Part shown: in pieces, positions 1-5,376 of the stretch
Position numbering within the stretch: position 1 is the first letter of the stretch
Layout: each line of letters opens with the position of its first letter
Assembly (NCBI GenBank): GCA_017353855.1
Contig: JAFMSA010000341.1
Coordinates: forward strand, 1-5,376
Source: Alphaproteobacteria bacterium
Lineage (GTDB): Bacteria; Pseudomonadota; Alphaproteobacteria; ATCC43930; CGMCC-115725
Direction of reading: 5' to 3'
Length of the DNA stretch: 5,376 nt
The notes under the pieces: generated by a model
What the model saw: the letters and a program-made list of their open reading frames with translations, nothing else
Told to the model about the DNA's origin: nothing
Database searches by the model: none
Made by a program: the position numbers and the translations under genes

Positions 1-126
1 CGCGAAACTGCGGGGCAGTTGACTGACCTCGATCGTTGGTACCGTATCCTAAGCCGGGCGCTGGTTAAGTACCTCAGGGGCCGTCAGCTCGACCCGCCGG
101 GTCGATTACAGTTACAGCGGGCCTAA
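1..126 (+). CDS. 3' end of an unrecognised gene (5' part outside window)
   Basis: Frame 1 is open from the first base to a TAA at 124-126, giving a 41-residue C-terminal tail. It contains the stretch LTDLDRWYRILSRALVKYL and then DPPGRLQLQRA at the end. The composition (amphipathic helix, few cysteines, charged residues well spaced) looks like real protein, and no start codon is needed because the gene would enter from the left edge. I do not recognise the family. The frame is short, so a chance open frame in GC-rich DNA is a real alternative. The stop is followed by about 450 bases without a convincing gene, which fits the end of a transcription unit. Confidence 0.35.
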   Translation, partial: RETAGQLTDLDRWYRILSRALVKYLRGRQLDPPGRLQLQRA

Positions 127-576
127 GTCGGCACGCAAAAGTTGAACGGCGCGCCGCCGTGCGAGGCTATCGATCCACAACTCCCGGATCTAGGTTGACG
201 TGTCGGCAGCGGGCATGCGCTCGGACAATGCAAGCCGACGGGCGGGTGCGTGCAGCAGGCCCCCAGGCCGCCGTCGAGGTTGGCACCGCTCAACTTCCTG
301 CATGGGCTTCCGAAAAAGCCCCCGGCTTTCACCATAACCGGGCAGCCGGCCCTGAAATTTTTGCTGTTATCGGTCCGGCCCAATGGCATCCGCGGCGAGC
401 GTCATGTCCGGGGCGGCTGCACTTCGGCCGCCGCCAGTGACTTCCCGCAGCGGGTCCGGGCATACCTTCGGCCAGTGGTCGGCCGCGCGCCGTTCGGTGC
501 GCGTTTATTGCCTGAAGACGGTAAATCGCCGCATCCCTTCGATTGCGGCGCCGCTCCACTCCGCCAGATATGCCGT
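127..576. other. Intergenic stretch without a recognisable gene
   Basis: Six-frame reading shows several overlapping open frames of 60-130 codons on both strands. None has a recognisable motif, a good ribosome binding site or protein-like composition; most are rich in Arg, Pro, Ala and Gly, as expected of shadow frames at this GC content. The only structure seen is the hairpin at 312-330. This region lies between the stop of the left-edge gene and the stop of the convergent GH16 gene. Confidence 0.5.
312..330 (-). terminator. Possible intrinsic terminator downstream of the GH16 gene
   Basis: On the minus strand the sequence reads AAAGCC, loop GGG, GGCTTT, then TTC, so a 6-bp perfect stem is followed by a short T run (five T in all, three of them in the stem). 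A competing stem, GGGCTT (304-309) with AAGCCC (316-321), overlaps it. The site is about 250 bases beyond the GH16 stop, which is far, and the tail is short. It could equally act for the plus-strand gene ending at 126. Confidence 0.3.
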
Positions 577-1515
577 CTATCCCTTCGGCTTGAAGACGCG
601 GATCGATTTGATTCGAAACTTCGCGTTGTCGCCCGCAAATGTGCCGGCTGAGACCGGGCCGGGCCAGTCAACCTTATCCGAGCCAATCGAATTGTAGATA
701 AGGATGTTGGGTTCGGCCGGCCCTGTCCATTTGAACATCCGCGTCACACCAGCCTTGTTGTCGACATATTTGGTGATTCGATCGGGAAGCCACAGCGCCG
801 AGTACGCCGCCCAGCGGGCCGACATGTCGCCGCCCGGCATCGGCCCGTAAGGCTGCCACCGCCCCCACCGGTCCATTTTGCTGGACTCGTCCGCGCCGAC
901 CCCTGGTCCGTGGTCGAACTGATAAACAAATGACCGGTCGTCACGCCGGCCGATCGGCGCATTGTACTGGCTCTCCATGATGTCGATTTCGGAGGAATCG
1001 TTCTTTCCGGAGTGGACATCGGCAAGATACAGCGAAGGCCACACGGCGCGGCCTGCCGGCAGCTTCGCAACAATTTCCACAACGCAGGGAGCAAAACACG
1101 TAGCCCGGCTGATCAGCGCGCCGCTGGTAATATGACCCCAGGCATTGTAAACGCCGCTGCCGTCGGCCAACCCTGTCAGGGCGAGACAATCTGTTTCGAA
1201 TGCGTAGTTGCGCGCATTGAACGGCTGGAAGGATTGCAATTCTCCATTGATGCGGCCCCACGGGGCGTCATGTGTAAAGTGCGCCCGGAGGTCGGCAAGG
1301 CTCCTCACATTACCGGTGGTTCCAAAGGTGTATTCCAGCGCCGGCCTGTATCCGGTAACCCCGCATGCCGGCATGACCGGGTGGCCGCGGGTTTCCGGGC
1401 GCGCCGGCGCCCGCGGGCCAAGCTGCGCGGCGAGCGCTGCGAGAAAGAAGCGGCGGTCTACGCCACGTCCCTTCAGGCGTAACGGTGAACCGGTAATCTC
1501 GTCAAGGTTCGCCAC
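577..1515 (-). CDS. Glycoside hydrolase family 16 (endo-beta-glucanase/galactanase type), probably exported
   Basis: The protein is 312 aa from the chosen GTG at 1515. The GH16 active-site signature EIDIME is at residues 176-181 (bases 973-990): E176 is the expected nucleophile, D178 the helper and E181 the acid/base. Before it are HITSGALISR and EIVAKLPAGRAVWPSLYL, matching the usual 'iTSG...E.raKlPaG.g.WPa' strands. After it come ALWLPDRITKYVDN and a C-terminal IKSIRVFKP strand, as in the family's 'eWtPd.I..yvDg' and 'DyiRVyk'. Residues 19-32 (VDRRFFLAALAAQL) form an export signal of twin-arginine style, so the enzyme probably acts outside the cytoplasm on a beta-glucan or galactan; the exact substrate cannot be read. 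The start is uncertain. The GTG has AAAGGG at 1521-1526, but the first residues overlap a possible IS110 scrap, and a CTG at 1476 (giving 299 aa beginning LKGRGVDRRFF) could be a mutated original ATG. The frame stays open to an ATG at 1839, but that extension is not protein-like. Confidence 0.87.
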   Translation of the reverse strand: MANLDEITGSPLRLKGRGVDRRFFLAALAAQLGPRAPARPETRGHPVMPACGVTGYRPALEYTFGTTGNVRSLADLRAHFTHDAPWGRINGELQSFQPFNARNYAFETDCLALTGLADGSGVYNAWGHITSGALISRATCFAPCVVEIVAKLPAGRAVWPSLYLADVHSGKNDSSEIDIMESQYNAPIGRRDDRSFVYQFDHGPGVGADESSKMDRWGRWQPYGPMPGGDMSARWAAYSALWLPDRITKYVDNKAGVTRMFKWTGPAEPNILIYNSIGSDKVDWPGPVSAGTFAGDNAKFRIKSIRVFKPKG

Positions 1516-1635
1516 GAAATCCCTTTGCGCAGGCGCAGTTAACCGACTGATACGGCAGGCCTCCAGCCGGTGCCCTGCGTCGCGCAGGAGCTGTCGCCAG
1601 TGACGGCTGTTGCAATCTTCCAACCGACCGGCCGC
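1480..1635 (-). pseudogene. Possible remnant of an IS110-family transposase
   Basis: Read on the minus strand across shifted frames, this stretch resembles part of the IS110-family transposase N-terminal (DEDD) domain. LEDCNSRHWRQLLRDAGH (about 1619-1566) matches the typical 'mEAC.saHhWaR.L.alGH' with the W-to-GH spacing kept. In the next frame, GLPYQSV (about 1555-1535) matches 'lmPpqYV'. Then QRDFVANLDEI (about 1530-1498) lines up residue for residue with 'QKNDAADAEAI', though only a few positions are identical. No IS ends, no target duplication and no C-terminal serine domain are visible, so at most a scrap survives. It runs straight into the GH16 reading frame. A chance resemblance cannot be excluded. 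Confidence 0.33.
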
Positions 1636-1639
1636 CGCT

Positions 1640-1845
1640 GCCCTCCGGCCAGAATCCCGAGCGGGAGGCACGGACAGGCATTTATGGCTTTGCGCGGGGC
1701 TTGGCGATCGTCCATATTGCCGCGCCGTCCGGGCTCCTATAAGCCGGCGTTCCCGCTCCCGTCGTGGCAGCAGCAGATGTCGCCGCCGGGCGCGAGAATC
1801 GTTCGGGGCGTACGAATACACCGCATTGCAGAACGCCATATGTAG
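1640..1845. other. Stretch without a recognisable gene between the RidA and IS110-like remnants
   Basis: Minus-strand frames here stay open and extend the GH16 frame upstream to an ATG at 1839. The encoded sequence (Arg/Pro/Ala-rich, such as RARRRHLLLPRRERERR) has no GH16 or signal-peptide character. No hairpin or repeat of note was seen. It probably represents further decayed DNA. Confidence 0.4.
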
Positions 1846-2229
1846 AGAGCGCCGATACCGCGACGAAGTCGCAGGTCACCGGAGCGTTGCTTTTGGTACC
1901 GAGTGCTGGAATGTCCCGAGCGGAACGAACCGCGGGTCGGGGACCATCTTTACCCACTCGCCATTGAGCGCGGCGCGGCCCGTCGGCGGATCGTTCATCC
2001 AGCAGTTGATATTGATGATGTCCCGTCCGGGCTGCCGGTCGCCTCGACAGCGCGGCGCATGTGGTCAAGAGGCCAGTGACCTGTGCGGCGAGATCCGGGG
2101 CAGGTTAGGGAGCGCCGGTTCGACACTGCCGATCGGCCCGACATCATCACACTGCCGATACGGCCCGCATTGGGGGATCGGGTTCTGCTGGGCAGAGCCC
2201 GGAAAATTCGCGCTTTGACGCTTTGCCAT
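1846..2229 (-). pseudogene. RidA/YjgF/YER057c-family protein, frameshifted pseudogene
   Basis: RidA-family proteins are small trimeric enamine/imine deaminases of the cytoplasm. Here the homology is full length (about 128 codons against a usual 125-130) but scattered over frames. The start is sound: ATG at 2229 with GAGGAG at 2237-2242, then MAKRQSANFPGSAQQNPIP. An extra C in a C5 run (2172-2176 on the plus strand) shifts the frame; removing it gives NPIPNAGRIGSVMMSG. Another shift gives RTGAP, a TAA, and PAPDLAAQVTGLL. The next gives DHMRRAVEATG, then DIININCWMNDPPTGRAALN with GEWVKMVPDPR, and finally RSARDIPALGTKSNAPVTCD with FVAVS. These match the family's 'v..qt.qvl.n...vleaaG....divk.tvwl.D', 'n.ew...FPdp..RPar' and 'v.iD..Av' blocks. 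At least four frame changes and one stop mean it cannot make a normal protein. It is divergent from the amidohydrolase gene, a common pairing in catabolic loci. The end is approximate. Confidence 0.72.
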
Positions 2230-2236
2230 TTGCGCA

Positions 2237-2242
2237 CTCCTC
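2237..2242 (-). promoter_or_regulatory. Ribosome binding site of the RidA pseudogene
   Basis: GAGGAG on the minus strand lies 7 bases before the ATG at 2229. It fixes the original start and shows that the initiation region survived while the body of the gene decayed. Confidence 0.55.
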
Positions 2243-2394
2243 AGGAAACGGCCGGCGCGGCCGTGAAAACCGGGACCTCCTCCGTGTCGATCGCCGGTTT
2301 GTGGGGATGGGGTAGTTCATGCGGCTGACCGGTCAGCCCGTTCAGCGGATGGCGCGCAAGGAATGCAGGCCTAACGCATCTGCTGACGGCCGGT

Positions 2395-2408
2395 TGTAAG
2401 CGCTTTGG
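2395..2408. promoter_or_regulatory. LacI/GalR-type operator-like palindrome in the divergent intergenic region
   Basis: TGTAAGCGCTTTGG contains the perfect 8-base palindrome AAGCGCTT centred on CG, the core typical of LacI/GalR-family operators (general form TGNAANCGNTTNCA). The outer bases are not symmetric. It lies about 130 bases before the amidohydrolase start and 166 bases before the RidA pseudogene start, a sensible place for control of either promoter. An 8-base palindrome arises often by chance, so this is weak. The rest of 2243-2492 shows no gene and no clear -35/-10 pair. Confidence 0.2.
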
Positions 2409-2520
2409 CATTTTTGGCGCGGACCGCCCCGGCGCAGGACGCCGTGATAGACGATGCAGGGTCCGCAGGCTTATCGTCTGTGTAGTCGGACCAAAGGAGG
2501 TTTGCGTCGTCAATCCGCTG

Positions 2521-2527
2521 AAGGGAG
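2521..2527 (+). promoter_or_regulatory. Ribosome binding site of the amidohydrolase
   Basis: AAGGGAG is followed 9 bases later by the ATG at 2537. An in-frame TGA at 2519-2521 excludes any earlier start, so this site decides the start. A stronger match, AAAGGAGG, lies further upstream at 2493-2500 but serves no good start codon: the TTG at 2502 is too close, and it would give a 12-codon frame ending in a TGA that overlaps the amidohydrolase ATG. Confidence 0.55.
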
Positions 2528-2536
2528 AAGCGCCCG

Positions 2537-3724
2537 ATGAAGAAGCGATTTGGTGTTGTGTCCGCGGACGGACATTGCCGGCTTATGCACCTTCCCTTCG
2601 ACTTATGGACAAAGCGCCTGCCCGCGAAATTCCTGGAGCACGGGCCCAGGGTCGTGAAAGGGCCGGACGGCACTCGCCAATGGGTCGTGGAGGGGCGTCC
2701 TTGGAGCGGGGTCGGCTGGGCCGGTGTCGGCAGAGGGCCCGTCAACTGTTATACGCGCGCAGGTTTGGCCGAAGAGCCCGAGCGGGGCATCTTCCGTGCC
2801 GCAAACGCCAGGTATCGCTGCGAGGACATGGACCGCGACGGTGTCGACGCCGAGCTCGTCAATGGTCCTTACGAGCAAATATTCACGATCAAGGACCCGG
2901 AGTTGCGTGTCGCGTGTGTTCGCGCCGTCAACGACTGGGCGCGGGAATTGTACGAGGAGTCGGACGGCCGTTTCATCATGCTTCTCCCGCTGCCCTGCCA
3001 GACGCCCGAAGAGGCCGTCGCCGAGCTGCTGCGGGTAGCGGATTTCGGGCTGCCCACAGGGGTAATCTTCGACTGGGCAGGTGCTCCCGAACCGGTGCTG
3101 CACCAGATATGGGAGCCCGTCTGGGCGGCCGCCGCCGAGACGCGGCTGCCGGTCAACTTGCATGCGAACCCCAGCGGCGGGTCGCGCCAGATGGGAGTCG
3201 GGGTTGCGGGTCTGGACCCGCGCAACCAGGCGTTGATGCGGGTGGCCAATTTCCCGATGGGGGCCATGGGCGAACTGATGAGCGCCGTCGTGTTCTCGGG
3301 CATTTGCGACCGGCATCCCGGGATCCGCTTCGTCCTCGAAGAGGCGGGCGTCGGTTGGGTGCCGTTTCTATTCTGGCGGTTCGACCGTGAATACGATTTC
3401 GGCGGCCCATCCAGCCGCGTCTTCAAACCCGATATTCCGCTTTCCGACAAGCCGAGCGAATTCGTGAAGCGTCAGGTATTTTTCACGTTCGAAGTGGAGG
3501 AAGAGGGCGGTTTTCGGCGCGTACCCGAGGTCGGCCTCGGTAATTTCCTGTGGGCCAGCGACTTTCCGGGTCTTGACAGCCCCTGGCCACACTCCAAGGC
3601 AACCGGACATGCGCCCGCGGAGGCGGCTCTGGGCAGAGAAGCGCTCGACCGGCTGGTCTTTGAAAATGCCGTGAGCCTGTACCGGATTCCTGTCGCGATG
3701 CCGCAAGAGCGAGCGCACACATAG
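2537..3724 (+). CDS. Metal-dependent amidohydrolase (amidohydrolase-2, ACMSD-like superfamily)
   Basis: The protein is 395 aa, cytoplasmic, with no signal peptide or membrane segment. The fold family is the ACMSD-like TIM barrel, whose members decarboxylate or hydrolyse aromatic and ring-cleavage acids using one Zn or Mn ion. Landmarks are the N-terminal metal strand VVSADGH (D11, H13); LPFDLWTKRLPAKF, as in the family's 'EPPdLW..rlP.kf'; MDRDGVDAELV (98-108); GRFIMLLPLP (144-153); metal histidine H209 in NLHANPSGG; FVLEEAGVGWVPFLFWRFD (265-283), where E269 replaces the HGGG histidine of true ACMSD as is usual in this branch; and catalytic-type D342 in WASDFPGLDSPWPHS. FENAVSLYRI closes the barrel. 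Length and domain order are normal for the family. Two conserved spots differ: DGHCRLM instead of 'DsHv.EP', and SDFPG instead of 'SDyPH'. The substrate cannot be assigned. It is divergent from a RidA pseudogene and stops 12 bases before the convergent radical SAM remnant. Confidence 0.9.
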   Translation: MKKRFGVVSADGHCRLMHLPFDLWTKRLPAKFLEHGPRVVKGPDGTRQWVVEGRPWSGVGWAGVGRGPVNCYTRAGLAEEPERGIFRAANARYRCEDMDRDGVDAELVNGPYEQIFTIKDPELRVACVRAVNDWARELYEESDGRFIMLLPLPCQTPEEAVAELLRVADFGLPTGVIFDWAGAPEPVLHQIWEPVWAAAAETRLPVNLHANPSGGSRQMGVGVAGLDPRNQALMRVANFPMGAMGELMSAVVFSGICDRHPGIRFVLEEAGVGWVPFLFWRFDREYDFGGPSSRVFKPDIPLSDKPSEFVKRQVFFTFEVEEEGGFRRVPEVGLGNFLWASDFPGLDSPWPHSKATGHAPAEAALGREALDRLVFENAVSLYRIPVAMPQERAHT

Positions 3725-3736
3725 CGGCGAACGAGC

Positions 3737-4930
3737 TCAGCCGCGGCCGGTCCCGGGTAATGCCGGCTCGGCAGCGAGCTTCGGGCGCTCGGCCGACATC
3801 GAGGCGTTCTCGCGGCCATTGCCGCAGTCGCGCGCAAAGACGATCATGTGACGGGCGACGAGCCCGAGGTGGATCAGCGCCTCGATACGGCCGGCTCGCA
3901 CAGCAGGCCCATCCGCCAAAACATGCGCGATAATCGGCAAACACGCCGATGCGCAGAAGAATCCGTGTCATTATGACGGGCGCTCGGCGCGAATTCACGG
4001 TGTTGAGCCGTGCGGGGAGAGGGGGAGTGGTCCGCTTTGCATAGGTGTGCTCGGGTGTGCCAAGCGAAGCGGCAATAGGCGATAGATGCCCTCGGGCGTA
4101 TCCGCGTGGCGGATGCAGCAATGCAAAACGAACCGCACTCTGATGCGCCAGGCCTGTTTCTTCATGATCTTCCGCGCCATCGAGTGTCCCGAGCTGACGG
4201 CATTGGACACGTCAGGGTGTCGGGCGATTTGGCGATGTTGAGGGTGGCCTCGCAGCTCAGTCGCACCCGATAAGCCGCGTCGTCTTTGCGAAGCGAGGAG
4301 ACGCGGCAGCAATTCGCGTGGCCTTCTTGTTGCCGATGAAACTGTCGTCGACAAAATGGATCGCGATGCCGACCCCGCAGCGATCCGCGGATCGAGCTCC
4401 GCGATCAGCTGGCCGGAGCTTTTGAGCGTAGGGGCTACCGCTCAAATACTGCACGCGGCCGCAGAAATAGCGACGGGCATCGACGCGGGACGGGAGTCCC
4501 GCGAGCGGCACGCACTTGTGCCTGAGCTGCCCAGGAGGCGGTGCGGGTTTTGGTCAATCGCGGACCAAGGTATCGGTTGCATCGCCGGTGAAGATAGTCG
4601 AATTCGGCGTACTCTTCCCTAGAAGCCGAGACTGACCGGCGGCCCAAAGCGGTGGCGTTGCCGGGGGCACGGGCGTGCCGGGCCCTCCCGCGGATCTCAC
4701 CGCGCTGAATATGCGGACCAAGACGACATCGGCCCGGCCGAACTCCTTGCTGATGACCGGCCGGATATTCGCGTCGAAGACGCGCACCTCCCATGCCTGC
4801 GGCAACTACGCTGCGACGACGAGAATTCCCCGACGGCGGCATCAGGGCGCGCACCGTCCATCAACGCGCAGGCATGAGGGAATTTCGCCAGGGACGGCGC
4901 GTAGCGCGGAAAGACACAGAGGAATGCGCT
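3737..4930 (-). pseudogene. B12-binding radical SAM protein with DUF4070-type C-terminus, heavily decayed
   Basis: Homology runs N- to C-terminal on the minus strand across all three frames. The cobalamin-binding domain appears as FLCVFPRYAPSLAKFPHA (about 4924-4870), VRALMPPSG, ILVVAA, a TAG at 4806-4808, then LPQAWEVRVFDANIRP, FGRADVVLV, GPHIQRGEI and SVSASREEYAEFDYLH, then GDATDTLV and an in-frame TGA. The radical SAM domain follows as DARRYFCGRVQYLSGSPY, LKSSGQLIAELDPRIAAG, IHFVDDSFIGNKK (4323-4361), ELLPRLLASQRRRG and LSCEATLNIAKSPDTL. The C-terminal domain is EHTYAKR with RILLRIGVFADYRA (4052-3912), then GRIEALIHLGLVARHMIVFA and RDCGNGRENAS, ending at TGA 3737-3739. The first cluster cysteine (SGCPY) has become serine at 4434-4436, and the segment with the other two is deleted. 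Only about 58 codons lie between CEATLNIAK and EHTYAKR, where I estimate well over 150 in intact members. The family includes the hopanoid methylase HpnP, but I cannot name the exact member. Confidence 0.75.
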
Positions 4931-5376
4931 GATGATGGCGAGCTTCGACCCGGCTTTTCATGCGAGCGAAGGTCTCCGCGAGGCTGAGCGGCGGCTCTCA
5001 CGTTCCGCCGGTCGGATCGCCGTCAAGGATAGCCGGCGCGCACACCGAAAGCTGATTCTCTGTGGCCTGAACCTCCCAACGCTCACACAGGGGGGTCTAA
5101 GGGGCATCCCGGAAACTCTCCGCAGCTCTCGCCACCGCAGTGGCCTATCCTCTTCGACGGACGATCCGCTCTGACGCTCATCGCGTGGGGATCGGCAAGA
5201 GCCTCTCCCGCTCATTGAGGAAAGGCTTGGCACCGTCCGTAGCAGCGGTTCCACAGCCGCCCGATGTTTGGACCCTGAAGGATGTACCAAGAGTTTCGCG
5301 CCAGCCCCTACAGAGCCTCGCGTGATAAGAACATTACGCGAACACTCTATTGATGCAATCGCCTGCGGCGATGCGC
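4931..5376. other. No gene recognised; upstream region of the radical SAM pseudogene
   Basis: Short open frames occur on both strands (up to about 110 codons) but are Arg/Ser-rich and without motifs. A perfect 5-bp hairpin, GCCAC-cgca-GTGGC, lies at 5131-5144, inside a stretch that loosely resembles a cobalamin riboswitch on the minus strand (5064-5234). From 5235 to the window end I see nothing further that I can support. Confidence 0.4.
5064..5234 (-). ncRNA. Possible (decayed) cobalamin riboswitch-like element
   Basis: On the minus strand several short blocks of the cobalamin riboswitch occur in the right order over 171 bases: GGTGCC (5234-5229), GGGAG followed by AGGC, CCCCACGCGATGAGCG (5190-5175, compare CCCCCGCAACTGTGAGCGG), GCCACTG (5144-5138), CCGGGATGCCCC (5112-5101, compare CCGGGAAGGC), and GAGCGTTGGGAGGTTCAGGC ending at 5065 (compare the B12 box GAGTCAGGAGACCTGCC). 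It ends about 130 bases before a decayed gene for a B12-binding protein. Each match is short and imperfect and I cannot fold or score it, so this may be coincidence. Confidence 0.2.

Noticed and set aside
250..651. A 133-codon plus-strand frame between the left-edge gene and GH16
   Set aside because: It overlaps the GH16 C-terminus on the other strand, has no ribosome binding site or motif that I recognise, and mixes poor composition.
1012..1482. A 156-codon plus-strand open frame opposite the GH16 gene
   Set aside because: It is the complement of the GH16 coding sequence, with no family motif; GH16 with its EIDIME signature explains this DNA.
577..1839. Using the ATG at 1839 as the GH16 start (420 aa)
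   Set aside because: The first 108 residues are Arg-rich with no signal or GH16 character and lie over the possible IS110 remnant; the export signal sits just after residue 120.
1610..2218. A 202-codon plus-strand frame opposite the RidA pseudogene
   Set aside because: Its composition is low in protein character and it has no motif; the minus strand carries clear RidA-family blocks.
2575..3390. A 271-codon plus-strand frame, and a 237-codon minus-strand frame (2603-3316), both inside the amidohydrolase
   Set aside because: Arg/Gly-rich shadow frames of a GC-rich gene; the amidohydrolase frame carries all the family motifs.
3725..3760. A terminator between the convergent amidohydrolase and radical SAM remnant
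   Set aside because: Only 12 bases separate the two stops and no GC stem with a T-tail was found there.
5131..5144. Perfect short palindrome GCCAC-cgca-GTGGC as a terminator or CRISPR repeat
   Set aside because: It has no T-run after it on either strand and no second copy nearby; at most it is a helix within the possible riboswitch-like region.
1..5376. tRNA, rRNA, CRISPR array, attachment site or replication origin
   Set aside because: I saw no cloverleaf-type tRNA ends, no rRNA-like conserved blocks, no regularly spaced repeats and no long direct or inverted repeat pair in the window.

Overview
The window is GC-rich bacterial DNA. Codon use, a possible twin-arginine signal and the protein families point to an alphaproteobacterium of a soil or plant-associated kind. 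That placement is inference from family resemblance, not from a marker gene. Only two complete reading frames are convincing: a family-16 glycoside hydrolase (minus strand, 577-1515) and a metal-dependent amidohydrolase of the ACMSD-like / amidohydrolase-2 superfamily (plus strand, 2537-3724). Much of the rest looks like genes in decay, recognisable only when homology is followed across shifted frames.

Layout. 1-126: the 3' end of an unrecognised plus-strand gene. 127-576: no gene, with one terminator-like hairpin at 312-330. 577-1515: GH16 enzyme, with its catalytic motif intact and an export signal. About 1480-1635: a short stretch resembling a piece of an IS110-type transposase, running into the start of the GH16 frame. 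1640-1845: nothing recognised. 1846-2229: a RidA/YjgF-family pseudogene on the minus strand that keeps its start codon and Shine-Dalgarno site but has several frameshifts. 2230-2536: a divergent intergenic region with a LacI-type operator-like palindrome and two Shine-Dalgarno sequences. 2537-3724: amidohydrolase. 3737-4930: a badly decayed, convergent B12-binding radical SAM gene (DUF4070-type, the broad group that includes the hopanoid methylase HpnP). Its iron-sulphur cysteine motif has been lost and its middle deleted. 4931-5376: no gene, but a minus-strand stretch at 5064-5234 that loosely resembles a cobalamin riboswitch.

How the parts fit. The divergent ridA-like and amidohydrolase pair recalls catabolic loci in which an ACMSD-like decarboxylase or hydrolase works with a RidA-type deaminase. 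Here the RidA partner is broken. The GH16 enzyme is probably exported to cut a beta-glucan or galactan and has no visible functional link to the others. I found no convincing new multi-gene system. The main interest lies in the pseudogenes, the possible relic riboswitch and the IS fragment at the GH16 start.
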